From the NCBI RefSeq assembly GCF_003086295.3, contig NC_092038.1, positions 100,285,837 through 100,349,836 on the forward strand: a stretch of DNA of 64,000 nt. The letters run 5' to 3'. The first letter of the stretch is position 1. Every line of letters begins with the position of its first letter. The notes beneath the pieces were generated by a model, which saw nothing but the letters and a program-made list of their open reading frames with translations, searched no databases and was not told the origin of the DNA. Shown piece by piece: positions 20,936 through 32,210 of the stretch. The translations under genes and the position numbers were made by a program. The DNA is from Arachis hypogaea (lineage: Eukaryota > Streptophyta > Magnoliopsida > Fabales > Fabaceae).

Positions 20936-21460
20936 ATAACTAAATATGATATTTTTTAAATGTTAAATATGCTACTCCTAAGTCTCAAATTTCAAATTAA
21001 TATCCAATAGTGCAGAATATTATGATGATTCTAGACACTATCGAAAAGTTATGAATATTTTAATGATTAACTTTTTTAGACCCAACTTTGATTTTTTTTT
21101 TTTGTTAATAGAGTCTCTCAATTCATGTACTCTCCTATCATTGATCATTGAAGGACAGTAAAACGCCTATCGAGAAATGTCACAGATTTTATACCACATG
21201 AAATTGGTTTTATTTTGTTTCACTTTTCGATGATATCTTTACTTTATTTTTATTTTTATTTATTATTTTGAGTTTTAGATCATTGCATTTACTGTTCCTT
21301 TCATTTCAATTATTAACTGATTTTTAACTTAACCAAGCTGAATAAAGACGACTTCCTATAATTTTTTCATATAAGATTGTTACTTCATTATAATTCATCT
21401 ATATTTGAGCATGGAATGAATTATTGGATTGTGAATTGCACACGCTATATATTATTCTCA
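20936..21460. other. AT-rich interval, no gene seen
   Basis: Between the copia relic and the Helitron end. A poly-T run near 21090-21105 and otherwise unremarkable AT-rich DNA. No supported coding segment. Confidence 0.5.
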
Positions 21461-21488
21461 CTAGTGTAAAACCCGGGCTACGCCCGGG
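21461..21488 (-). other. Helitron 3' terminus: hairpin plus CTAG
   Basis: The plus strand reads CTAG (21461-21464), eight bases of spacer, then CCCGGGC-TAC-GCCCGGG (21472-21488), a perfect 7-bp stem with a 3-base loop. On the minus strand this is the hairpin-then-CTAG signal that ends Helitrons. Confidence 0.82.
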
Positions 21489-21751
21489 CCAAACACTATT
21501 GTATTATAAAATTTATTATACAGTGTATAAAATTAATTTATTCTATATTCTTAGAGAATAAAATAATTTTATTATTTTTCTAGTTCATATTAAAAGATTT
21601 TATTTAAATATAAAAACTATTATGTTTGTGTTTAAATATGTTACTGTTATACCATTTAAAAAAATATTAAAACTTTAATAAAAATAATTTATATTATAAT
21701 CATACAAACAACAAATACTAACTAAATGATATTTATTTATATTATTAATCT

Positions 21752-21780
21752 CTAGTGTATAACTTGTGCTACTCGTAAAT
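21752..21780 (-). other. Second, decayed Helitron-type 3' terminus
   Basis: CTAGTGTATAACTTGTGCTA at 21752 repeats the structure of the terminus at 21461 (CTAGTGTAAAACCCGGGCTA) but with a mutated hairpin. It may be an older end of this element or of a neighbouring Helitron that was bypassed in favour of the outer one. Confidence 0.5.
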
Positions 21781-23100
21781 CATGTATTTAATTTATTTAT
21801 TATATTTATATATAATTTATTTATAAAATGATTGATATATTTATTGAAAAAATTAAATTATTAATCTCTTTTGTTATATTGATATTTAATTCAGTTAATA
21901 TTTTTTTTCAAATAGTAACCTTTAAAATACCTTGTAACTAAATTTTAAAGAATAAATAAATTAACTATTATGAAAATTTAAAATTAACTATTATAAAAGA
22001 GGTTAATATTTTAATAAAAAATAATTATATTAATTAAAATATAAAACACATAAAAAATACTATTCGTATATTAAACACTTTTGACACTTTTATAAAAATA
22101 TAAAAATAATTAATTAATCACAAATTTAAATTATTTTTAATTAATAATACAAACAAAATCTTTGTATAATTGTTAAGAAAATACAAATGTCAAAATAGTA
22201 TTACTAATAAATTCATAAATATATCATATCTTTTATTATAATGTTTTTTTATCACCAAAATTTCGAATAAAATAAAAAATATTTAATTTATTATTTGCCA
22301 TGATAGTAGATAAGATAATAAATTTTATTTATTTGTTTAATTATTTAGTAGAGAATTTTTATATAATATCTAAAGATAGAAAGATAAAAACGCTACCTAT
22401 AAAAATAGTAGTAATATAAATCATGATCATCACATACAGAAATCTTAAAATTAAAAAAATTAAAAACAAAAAAACAATTAGATATGAGATTAAATATCAT
22501 TTTTTTATTATATAAAAAGGATTTTTATTATTAACGACAAAAAATATTAATTATAAAAAAATAGTGAAGAAATGAAAAAAACAAATAATTTTAATGCGAT
22601 CCAATCTTCACATGTTCTTTATTACAAATTTTTTCGTATTCATAAATTACAATGACTTCATAAGTATATTGTGAGTTAAATGAAACAGAGAGATGCTGGA
22701 TAGGAAAATATTTTTAGATTCAATTAATTAATAAAACAAAATTCTTTCATTTATTTTTTTTAATTTTGTTATAACTTAAAAGCTTTAATTCTGAAATTAC
22801 TTCATCAGGAAAGAGTCTTGTTCTTTTCATATATCAATTCTTTTAGTACAATTATATATTTTTTTTCATAGATAGTTAAAAATGCTCATTCAGTATTTTG
22901 AAAGATGAGACTTGAATTGTTGAAATTTCTCAGTATTTTTTCATTGATGCTATGGAGTTACAGAGAAATCTATGCATTTTATATATTACAATCAACACTT
23001 TTTTGTAATAATACTTGCTAGCATCCTAAACAATATGATGTAACTATAGCAGTATTTCTCACACAATTCATATATAAACTCCAGTATGAAATGATTTAAA
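21781..23100. other. AT-rich Helitron interior, no gene seen
   Basis: About 1.3 kb of very AT-rich sequence next to the Helitron 3' end. No coding segment or sharp repeat was recognised. Confidence 0.5.
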
Positions 23101-23109
23101 ATTGAAGCT

Positions 23110-23237
23110 GTGATAAAAGAAAAAATCTGAAATTTATTTCCTAAAGCAGCAAAATAAAAATCATTATGGTCACTTCCAAAATCTTCAAGGACAGTAGCAA
23201 ATGGCACGTCCCTTTCATATGTGCCTCCTAATCCTTT
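23110..23237 (-). pseudogene. Captured fragment resembling ArfGAP BAR-domain region
   Basis: After a TTTTTCAG acceptor near 23240, the minus strand reads KGLGGTYERDVPFATVLEDF and continues GSDHNDFYFAALG. This resembles the BAR-domain segment of plant ACAP-type ArfGAPs (AGD1-4), which as I recall reads GLGEAYDGDIAFASALE with GGGHNDPISVAFGG. No neighbouring ArfGAP exons were found. It is a short fragment inside the Helitron, in the element's own orientation, so it is probably captured and nonfunctional. A chance match is possible. Confidence 0.5.
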
Positions 23238-23239
23238 TC

Positions 23240-25020
23240 TGAAAAAGTTTAAAAAACATTAACAAATTTTCAGCACCATACTAATATTCTTAAATTTCAT
23301 ATTAATTAAGTTGTGATATCACCCCTTCTACATGTAACCATGGGAAGATAAATTATACATGATGACACAATGCAATGTTAATTATAGTGTTACAACACAA
23401 TCAACCAATATATCATGCAAACATGCATCCTATTCAATTATTGTTTATTAATTGAATTTAAAATTTAAAAAAAGCAAGGTACGAACGGTGACCAAATTTA
23501 AGTTAATTTTCATTTAACGAATTTGATAATTTGGAGTTTGGACACTAATTAATTGTTCATTCATTTATTCATTTTTTATCACTTTGCACTAAGAATTTTA
23601 GAATTACTAATGAAGAGACACAATTAGAATAATTTTCAATACTTTTATAAACTAAAAGCATAATGATACTTCAACAATAAATTAAAAACATAATTCTTTC
23701 TCATGACCTGCGAAGAATACAATTAGACTATCAATTTGCAGACCAAGCACATACATAGAGAAAAGACCAATATCCCATGAAAAACGAAGCCATTCCAATT
23801 TTGTTATACATGCATATCAAGTCTCTATGCAATTTATTGAGTGAATTTGATAGAATCTTTGATGCCAGAATAATTTTACTGAGAACAATTTTAGCAGCTT
23901 GATTAGCATCATTTGAATTTTCAATAACCACAACCTTAAATGTTCCGGTATGAACAAAAATTCTTTAAAATAATGGGATAAAGTGTTTATTTTGAAATCT
24001 TGAAAGAGGCATGCTTACATGTTGGTTGCATGCACAGATTAATGCACACAAAAATACTCAGAAATTTGGAAATCATAGGCTAAAAGAAATCTTTCAAGCT
24101 TGTTCTCATGTAAATGGAAACTACCAATGTTGATTTCTGAAAACTTGGAAGGGAAAGTACTTTTTAACTAATCGTAGTGTTAAACAACTAATATCAGAAA
24201 TTGTTCAGGTGAAATTAGTAGTCTTTTGTAAGGATTATCAGGTGAAAATATCAACATATAAAGCTACTCATTCACCTAAAAACATGCCGCTACTGTATGT
24301 TTAATATGCAGCTAGAATCTCTATCACTTAATAATATTTTTTTTAATTAGTTAATTGTTTGAATGTAAATTCAATCCATAATTGAAGATTCGTAGCCACA
24401 ATATAGTATAAATAACACCAGATCACAGGGTAGCAATTATTATACTTAAAATCCAACAATAGATAACCATAATTCAATTAAACTTTCAAATTTTAAAGGT
24501 AAAGAGCAATACTTGGGGGAATATGTCTTGCAAGCTCCTATACACTGAATTGAAACCCATTATCAACGAAAACTATCTGCAAATTTTGTGAAAAAAAAGT
24601 TGGTTAAACACAATGAAGAGGAGAATCATTTTAATAACGATAATATAATCATGTGATCATGAAATATCAGATAGAGATACACAAAATACACAAAAAAATA
24701 AGTGATCAAAACCCCAACAATTGCAAGATTACAGTTCACAATTTATTCAAATCATCCATTTGCAAAATTCACTTATAAATCCTAAAAGAATCTCTTCCTC
24801 GCACAAAAAACAACGATGCAGACAGAAAACGCAGAATTAAAAGTTCTTTTATCTTTTAATTTTGAAAATCTTAAAAGTTCTTTCCCTCCATCAATAAGTA
24901 GGACACAACTATAACCCGTTAACCACAATTATTAGGAGGCTAATTAAGGTAACATAACCATATAATATGATGCTAGATCTCAAATGAAGAAATAAGTCTT
25001 AGATACTACTGGCTAATATA
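23240..25020. other. Helitron interior with scattered exon-like reading
   Basis: Mostly AT-rich, intron-like sequence. The minus strand at 23935-23731 holds a 66-codon frame (MVIENSNDANQAAKIVLSKI...) that could be a captured exon, but its product is not recognised. Nothing else is supported. Confidence 0.35.
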
Positions 25021-25029
25021 GCAAGCAGT

Positions 25030-25110
25030 ATTTTTGCTATTTTTGCTCTCTAAAATCTCAATGAGATCCTTAAGAACACTAAACGGCGGTTACATGGAAT
25101 TTACATCATG
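25030..25110 (-). pseudogene. Captured exon of unknown gene, copy 1 (damaged)
   Basis: After a TTTGCAG acceptor the minus strand reads FHDVNSM*PPFSVLKDLIEI followed by LESKNS. It is a diverged copy of the exon at 27647-27750 and has a stop. Flanking sequence at 25130-25400 also resembles 27400-27640 and 27760-27870, so a larger segment was duplicated. Confidence 0.55.
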
Positions 25111-26089
25111 AAATCTGCAAATAAAATTCGTGATATAAATATATCTGTTAGTATCAAACACCAAAATGCAAATATAAAATAGTAAAGTAAACTACAAATT
25201 GATCTTCCAAGAAAGATAAAATCAGTGACCAAACAGCCAATTTATAAGTTTCTTATGCCATTTCAAGTAGTAAACTACAAATTGATCTTCCATCCAGATA
25301 TAATTAGTATCAAACAGAAGATACAAATTCTGATCCCATGAAAAAAGGCTACAACTTGCACTAACTAACCCAACAGCAAAGAAAATTATGGTGGCAAATA
25401 TTCAGTAGAAGGCATTTTTGTCTAAAGGAAAACACATGTCCTATATGGGTTAGTGCAAAAAATTTCTTTCATTAATCTATTTTGTCTTTCAGTTTTTTTA
25501 ATTTATGAGCAAAAAATTGTTCACGCTAAAATAGAACATGAAAAATAGTTGATCACGCTAAAATAAAACAGTAGAAATATCACATAATATTTTTCAGTAT
25601 CTCTTACAAAATTGAGATGCTGTGAGAAGCTTAATGACAAAGCGAGCACAATTTTAAAAATTGGTGTGGCAGTCTAACTCATGATGTGAGCAGCATCACA
25701 TAAGTTGTACTTTTCACACCATCAACTATTTTTATAAGTCTTTCTTCTAATTATTATAGCTACAAAAACAAAATGTGTCCTAAATTATTAATTAAAAAGA
25801 TTTTACAATTGTCTTCAAATTGCATTGTCCAACAATAATTAGAAGAAAGACTTGTTAAAAGTACAACATATTGCAGCTTAATGCATTGCAATATATTTGG
25901 GGTGACTATTAAGTGCTTCAAGTTAATGAACAGTGAGTGTAGCTGCACGAAACTCATCATAATCTATCATTCTATATTGCAATGCATTAAGCTACAACCC
26001 AAATTCATTTTAATCAGCAAGCACTATTGGTGCAAATGCTATTTATATAATGTATGGAAGCATTGGTACAGTTAAATCATAGAACTTAC

Positions 26090-26325
26090 TGATCCAAAAA
26101 AGTCAAGAATATGTGACTCCATAGCATTTGTTGCATTTTTCATCGAGGTCTGACCATGTCAAATTTGTGAGATGGCAAACACCATCATATTAACCAAGTA
26201 TATAAAAAGAATTTGAAACAAAACTAACCGCTTTGATGTTTTCTAGGCTAATGGTTTCATTTTTGTTTGGCTCCAAAAGTGTAAACTCCTTTAAATAAAG
26301 CAGTTTGTCTACAGTTAATGTCTTA
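26090..26325 (-). pseudogene. Captured CDPK-related kinase (CRK) exons, EF-hand-like region
   Basis: The minus strand at about 26325-26230 reads SKTLTVDKLLYLKEFTLLEP and then NKNETISLENIKA before a GT donor. The next exon, 26149-26090, reads SMKNATNAMESHILDFFGS between an AG acceptor and GTAAGT. Together they match the region after the kinase domain in plant CDPK-related kinases (CRKs), which as I recall has LLEPNKNGTISLENIK and MKNATDAMKESRIPDF. The intron between them is retained, as expected for DNA-level capture. The kinase domain and later exons are absent and one codon is missing, so the fragment is nonfunctional. It lies in the Helitron's own orientation. Confidence 0.72.
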
Positions 26326-26461
26326 GAGACTTAGACAGTGCCTGTGTTGGTGCCCATCAAAATAATATTCTGCTTAGTTATTGAGAAGCTTAATGTATAG
26401 TGGGATCATTTAAAAGCAGAAAGAACAATAAATAACAAAGAAAAGGAGTACCTAAAAATGC

Positions 26462-26545
26462 AATGCTTCAGCCACCTTCAACATTGGCAGCCGGTGTCCT
26501 GTCTGGTGCATCTGGCAGCCGTTTTTCATTACATTCAAGTTCAAA
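26462..26545 (-). other. Exon-like segment of unknown origin
   Basis: The minus strand reads DFELECNEKRLPDAPDRTPA followed by ANVEGG and a stop. Its composition is richer than the surrounding DNA. No family was recognised; it may be another captured exon. Confidence 0.3.
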
Positions 26546-27646
26546 GTCAGTCATGAGCAGCATGAAAGAAAAAGGAACAACCACTTTTCATCTCGTACTC
26601 TTGCAATAGTAGCCTCTAGAAAATTAACAGCTCAATGAAATATTAGCATTAATTCATCCCCAAAATTCACATAGAGAAATACACAAACATGGTATGAGAT
26701 TGTTGCACATATATATTGCTAGAAGGGAAAAAAGGAAATTTCAGCAAAGAATTCACAATTCAGAATAAGAATATATGGAAAAATAGTTGTTGTCATCCTT
26801 AATACTTAGCATATGAAGCACACACATGACACAGATATACAACACTAAGAAAATGTGCAAAAATATTTTAAAAATAAGAAGAATTTTGACATTAGTATCA
26901 CAGGAATTATTGGAGAAACTTTTAGATTGACAAAATCATAACCACCTTAATTAATTAGTAATATTGTATAAAAAAAGATCATGTATTTATCTCTTGGACT
27001 CAACACCTTAATAACCACCTTTAAAAAAAGACTTCTAGATCAAATTTCAAACTCAAGAAGTTTCAAATTTTATGGTTTAACTTGCTTATTGAAGTTAACC
27101 AAAATACAAAAAATGTTTAATCAATTTTTTAGATCTCATAAAATTTATATATAGTTCATGTAATTTATCATTTTGGATCTCTTATGAATTGTTAAATGAC
27201 CTATTGGCATCATCATCCAATTCGAAATGAATAGCATATCCATAAATTCTTGAAGGCACATTCATTTGTGACAATTGACCACCATTATGTTACTAAGAGA
27301 TGAAAATTTCTGAAAAAATCAAAATAAAAAAAGGAAAAAAGAAGCAGATAAACAAATAACTTTTAAAAAAAGTTCAAATAAAAATTTTGGAAATCAATTA
27401 AAATAAAAAAATAAACTACAAATTAATCTTTCAAGAAAAGTAAAATCAGAAACCAAACTTCAAATATATAATTTTTTTCTGACTTTTCATTTTGTCAAAG
27501 AAAGTAAAGTAGTAACTACAAATTGACCTTTCATCTAGATATAATTAGTATCAAACAAAAGATATAAATTCTGATCCCATAAAAAAAGGCAACAATTTGC
27601 ACTAACCCAATGGCAAAGAACAGTGGTACTATACCATGTGAAGTTT

Positions 27647-27750
27647 AAAACCTAGTTCAATGAGGCTATTTTTGCTCCCTAAAAGCTCAATAAGCTTCTC
27701 AAGAATACTAAATGCTAGTGACATGGCATTTGCATCATGGAATCTGCAAG
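27647..27750 (-). pseudogene. Captured exon of unknown gene, copy 2
   Basis: After a TCTCTTGCAG acceptor near 27752 the minus strand reads FHDANAMSLAFSILEKLIEL followed by LGSKNSLIELGFKLHMV, then a stop. It is an open version of the damaged copy at 25030-25110, about 2.6 kb away. The product is not recognised. Confidence 0.55.
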
Positions 27751-28328
27751 AGAGGAGAAATTTGGGATGTAAACATGTCTGTCAGTATCAAATATCAAAC
27801 ATATAAACCAAAATAAGTATAGATCAAATAACTTAATGACCAGAGACCAAAATACAAAGATAAAATAGTATGCTTCAAATAAATTTAGTTGGCAAAAATA
27901 GTGTATTTTGCAAGAAATAATTTAGGATTTTACAATACAGATTTGAACAAACTAAAATTTATCCATATACCATTATCATTTGATCAGAAGACAGATCAGA
28001 GATTCTCAATGTTGATAGTACTATCATTGATTCTCAAAAATAAGATCTTTAAAAGATGGATCTCAAAACACGATTTTGGATTAATAATGAAGAAAATGTA
28101 TGAACTTTAGAAGTGAATATTATGATATATGCTTTTAGTCACCATATTCGTTATCACTGTTATAAAACATAAATTGCATGAAAGAAAAATACCTTAAGTT
28201 CATACTTTAACTTCTGTCTCATGATTTTTAATGGCAGGGAAGAGCAGAAAGAAAAAATAGCAAAATAGCAATTATAAAACCATGACAGAGGCAGAACAGA
28301 TAAGGGGGGCAAAAGCAAGACCAGGTCA

Positions 28329-28800
28329 ATGGCACGTTGGCTATGGTGCTTTCCGGCGGTGACGACGGTGAAGCAGCAGTGTATCGTAGCTGAAGGGCTC
28401 CTCCTCTTCCACGTTCTCTGCTTCGGGTCTTCCTCTCTACTTTTCTTCTTCCAATTTTTTTGCTCTCCCCTCTTTCTAATGACTTTCTTCTTCGGTGGTA
28501 GATTTAGCAGCAGCGGCGGTGGCTTCCATCACTGTCGTCACCTCCTTCTTCTTCCTTTCTCCCTGACTGTTCTATTTTCTCTCTTCAATTGATTCAGTAG
28601 CGACGACAACCTCTCTCACGACGGTCGTCGCCTCCGTCGTCTCCCTCTTCTGCTTCATCCATTGCGCTTCCCTTCACCGGCGTGGTTTCTTCTTCACTGC
28701 TACGATGGGAAAGTGGGCTGGAAGGAGAACGTGTGAGAGGAGAGAAAAGGGACGGGCTTCGAAGAAAAATAAATCCCAGATTTGAAATTTGAATTCTCAC
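28329..28800. other. GC-rich island near the Helitron 5' end
   Basis: About 470 bases with markedly higher GC and repeated CTTCTTC and GCGGTGG-like words, unlike the AT-rich Helitron interior. ORFs exist on both strands (28329-28592 +, 28594-28800 -) but their peptides are low-complexity and match no family I know. The likeliest explanation is a captured promoter/5' UTR or first exon, which could drive transcripts through the captured fragments on the minus strand. Confidence 0.4.
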
Positions 28801-29442
28801 TGAAATTTGGTTTGCCGCTCTATACGATAGATAAAACGGTGGGCGTGTGACCTAAACGCAGCAAAGGACCAAAGGTCAAGAAAAGAGAGAATAGATTTTT
28901 GGTTATTATTTAATGATGCCACTTATGATTATACAAAGCGCCACTTGTCACTCAACAAACCTATACACTTGTCGTTCAACAAACCAACTACTACTCTCCT
29001 ATTATATATTAATAGATTGGAATTTATATGTATGTGTGTGGTTTGGTGATGACACGCTATGTCCTACCATTACTATAATGCATATAAGATGATATATTCA
29101 ATTGCAATAGGAACGAGTTGTCAGTGTATTCCAAACTACAAATTTGAGCATAATTCCTGTATACCAAGTAAGCTTAGTAGCACATGATTTTGATTTACTA
29201 TAACTATCATTACTTATTAATAACTTTAATTGTTAGTGTATTTCATCATTCTGATTAAATTATCTATTATCACCCTTAACTACGGTCTTTAGTCTCATAT
29301 TATAAATTATTTATTATTAATATGTCATAAATACCTGAGTTTAATAAATATTAACTGGGATATACCAGTGTCTTTTTTGCATGTTAATAAATATTATTAT
29401 CTATATATTAATTATTATCATTTTGTTTTGATCCGAATGCAG

Positions 29443-31321
29443 TTAGGAAAGATACCTAGGATAGGTCGTTTCACGAAAAGAGCTCGTGTAGACACAGCAT
29501 GTCAGCAGCATCAAGTAGAATTTGATGCGACTTCAACTTTGCATCAAGCGGACTATCCAATTCTACCGCCCAGTGGCGGTGGTGCCCCCGCATCCTCGTC
29601 TTTACGCCCCTTTCATCCGCCCCGTAGCGAACCACCGCCTGCTCCACGGACTTGCACGCATGATGTTCAAAACTCGAAGCCGGACGCCAAAGACTTAGAC
29701 ACAGAGGCAGATGAGGTAGATTCTTTTGAGCAACATGTTGATAACCTGTTTGCTGCATCGGATGCTCAGAAGCGCAAAGGATGCAAGAGCACTAAATTTT
29801 GGGATGTTAAAACAATTGGTATACAAGAATTTATTTAATTCTATTTTTCATTCAGCTATTTTCCTATGATGTCATTGCAGCTTGGCTCCAATGGTAACTC
29901 ACATAGAATAACTATGATTTACAGAATTCAATGGCACAATCAAACATGTCAAAATGAGTGTGAAGGAAGCTATGAAGCCACCTAACAGAAGAAAGATCGT
30001 ACTCAGATTTAACAGTGCACTGCAACCAGTTGGGGATGAAGCAGGTATAGTGAGCGGTGTTATGGGAATGCTAGGATCTGATTACACCAAATTCCCAATC
30101 TGTGAGAAGGACTGGAGAAAGGTTCGCACCAGGGACAAGGTCTATAATGAATATGTAAAGGTAAAATCTTTTTTTTTTGTACCATTTCGGACTCATAATT
30201 TGAACACTATTGACAACTTAATTTTAATGTTGCAGGAAATGTTCCATTTTGATGAAGATAGTAGAGGAATTATCAAGCGTATAATATTCAAAATGCTAAG
30301 AAGAGTTTGGAAAGAAACGAGGAACAGATTATACCATCACTGCTATGACTTAGAACTTTCACTTGAAGAAAATATTGAAAACTGCCCACCGGAAATTACT
30401 GCGGACCACTGGAGATGGTTTCTCGATTATCACAATAGTGAAGAGACACGGGTAATATATTTTTATTTCATAACAGAAAAAGTCTATTTATATTACATTG
30501 AGTTAGTCAGAACTAGTGTCTAGTAACTCTTAATTTGATGGCATGATAGGAGAAATGTAAGAAAAATGCTGAGAACCGATCAAATCAGCTTTACACCCAT
30601 ACTGGCGGATCGAAAAGCTTGGCAAGGCTCGGAGAAGAAGAGGTAATCTATTTTTGAGAATGTTTTTGAACTATCTCTTCCTCTACTTATTCACTTTGTC
30701 ATCATTATTGGTACAGTCAAAACGACAAGGGAGGAGAGTTAGTAGAGGAGAGTTGTATCTCTTAACGCACAAAAGAGCTAATGTCTCCTATGTCCATGAT
30801 GCAGCTCGGGCTATTGGAGTAAGTAATGTGTTGAGAATTGGGAAGTAATTTCTCCTATGTTTTAGTTTTTAAAATTTTATTGGAAGTCTGTGCGGTTAGC
30901 GACTAGCTAATAATTGCTTATAATTGCTTATCTATGTGTGTAGGAAAAAATTGAGACTATTGAGCAATGTGATGAATCCTCTAAACTGTTGTCTCAGAAT
31001 GATTCACTTGCTCAAACTCTCGAAAAGGAGCACCCGGGTAGGGTGCGTGGCATGGGGTTGGGGCCGACTTCTAGTCAATTCTTCGAAAGGAAGGAGACCC
31101 AAAGGGTGCTGCTTGAACTACAAGCAGAGTTGACAGCCAAAAAATTGAAAAAGAAGGCAGTGGAGGATGAAGTAGCAGTCGAGAAGACCAAAAGACAGGC
31201 AGTGGAGGATAAAGTAGTAGCCGAGAAGACAAAAAGACAGGTAGTGGAGGATGAAGTAGCAGTTGGAAAGGTAAGGATGCAGGCAATGGAGAGTGCTTTG
31301 ATATGTCTACTTCAAGGGTAA
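29443..31321 (+). CDS. CACTA TNPA-like protein (Transposase_24, Ptta/En/Spm type), six exons
   Basis: Exons inferred from GT-AG borders that keep one frame: 29443-29818, 29925-30160, 30236-30451, 30550-30642, 30717-30818, 30944-31321. Exon 1 is proline- and serine-rich. Exons 2 and 3 hold the plant Transposase_24 region (FNGTIKHVKMSVKEAMKPPN, RTRDKVYNEYVKEMF, WRWFLDYHNSEETR). Exons 4 and 5 give the usual YTHTGGSKSLARLG and RGELYLLTHKRA. The last exon is a coiled coil with three 14-residue repeats based on VEDEVAVEKTKRQA (42-bp units at about 31157-31276). Related proteins bind subterminal repeats of CACTA elements. The true start is probably further upstream, beyond the Helitron. All borders look intact. 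Confidence 0.75.
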
Positions 31322-31689
31322 GGTGGGAAGCTGCCATCAGACGTCACCGCATGGATGAGTGCGTTGGAGGAACAGATTAGAAAGTAGATCTTAAGATTGT
31401 GGAACCTTTTTTCCTTTCAGATATACACGTTTTTGGTGTTGATTATGCAACTCTTAGTAAAGAGTACACTTTATTGATATTTGGATAATTATATCAATTA
31501 AATTAATAGTTTTTCTATTGTCGTTTACCGAGCAATTTATTTTTTGGGATATAAAATAATTTAACTTATAATATTAAGAAGGATTAAAAAAAGACTAGTA
31601 CATTCAAATAAAAAAGAGCGTTGATTGCTAGTGTACAATAGAGTATTTTTGCGCCCATTTAACTGGAAAATAGCGACGATTGTGAAATA

Positions 31690-32089
31690 AAAGTAAGAAA
31701 TTCGAAAAAGCAGGCTAGGAGATAGTGGCGGTTTTAAACCGCCACCAATTACATTTGAAAAATAGTAGCCGTTAAACAACAGCGGTTTCAAACCGCCGCC
31801 AATTACATTTGAAAAAAACCGTGGCCGTTAAACAGCAACGGTTTCATACCGCCGGTCAATTCGTGTGCATCACTGTGGGCATATCGCGGCGGTTTTAAAC
31901 CGACTCTAAACATTGCGATGCTATTTTTCGGTTTTGCGGCTGTTGTACCAGCAGTTTCTGAGAACTGCCGCAAAATCATATAACCATCCCCTAATAGGCG
32001 ACGCTTAACGAACCGCTGGAATCCCGTTTCGTGGCGGCTAAAAACCGGCACAAATCACTCCAAAAACCGCCATAATTTTCCGTGTAGTG
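31690..32089 (+). repeat. CACTA subterminal repeats and right terminus
   Basis: Repeated GGCGGTTTTAAACCGCC-type palindromes (31724-31743, 31779-31797, 31840-31856, 31885-31902) and single GCGGTTT/AAACCGC half-sites fill the last 400 bases. On the minus strand the terminus reads CACTACACGGAAAATTATGG from 32089, the CACTA-type inverted repeat. The 3 bases after it are TTT; the matching left end is not in the window. Such repeats are binding sites for TNPA in known En/Spm elements. Confidence 0.82.
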
Positions 32090-32169
32090 TTTTAAAAATG
32101 AGTTATATATTTTAAAAAGTTTTAACAATTATTGTATCTTATATCATAATACAAAGGTAGAGAGTCATA

Positions 32170-32172
32170 TAA

Positions 32173-32207
<35 letters not shown>

Positions 32208-32210
32208 ATA
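32170..32210. repeat. (AAAT)n microsatellite
   Basis: About ten uninterrupted AAAT units. Confidence 0.95.

Larger units (their letters stand above)
21461..29016 (-). mobile_element. Non-autonomous Helitron carrying host gene fragments
   Basis: Minus strand, 7556 bases. The 5' end is A/TCTATTAATATATAATAGG at 29016 and the 3' end is a 7-bp GC hairpin followed by TTTTACACTAG/T at 21461. The flanking bases (A on the plus strand at 21460, T at 29017) reproduce the A-T insertion site known for Helitrons. No Rep/helicase gene is visible, so it must depend on another element. Several exon-like pieces lie on the minus strand with consensus splice sites: a CDPK-related kinase fragment (26090-26325), a possible ArfGAP fragment (23110-23237) and a duplicated unknown exon (25030-25110 and 27647-27750). 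Captured gene pieces with introns are a known Helitron habit. Confidence 0.8.
9469..32089 (+). mobile_element. Decayed CACTA (En/Spm) transposon split by later insertions
   Basis: This is a model. Remnants of the DUF4218/DUF4216 part of a CACTA transposase gene (9469-10478), a TNPA-like Transposase_24 gene (29443-31321), subterminal repeats and a right terminus reading CACTACACGGAAAA on the minus strand (ending at 32089) are all consistent in orientation. The gene order matches plant CACTA elements. The left end and catalytic TNP2 domain would lie beyond the Athila insertion, outside the window. A solo LTR, a Harbinger element and a Helitron account for about 13 kb of the gap. Alternatively two separate CACTA relics are present. 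Confidence 0.45.

Noticed and set aside
21461..21480. CACTA-type terminus suggested by the letters CACTAGTG at 21459
   Set aside because: There is no matching inverted copy, whereas the hairpin plus CTAG and the partner TC end at 29016 with A-T flanks fit a Helitron.
28329..28592. Plus-strand 87-codon ORF in the GC-rich island as a real gene
   Set aside because: The peptide is low-complexity and hydrophobic-rich with no family match; it is more likely captured promoter or UTR sequence.
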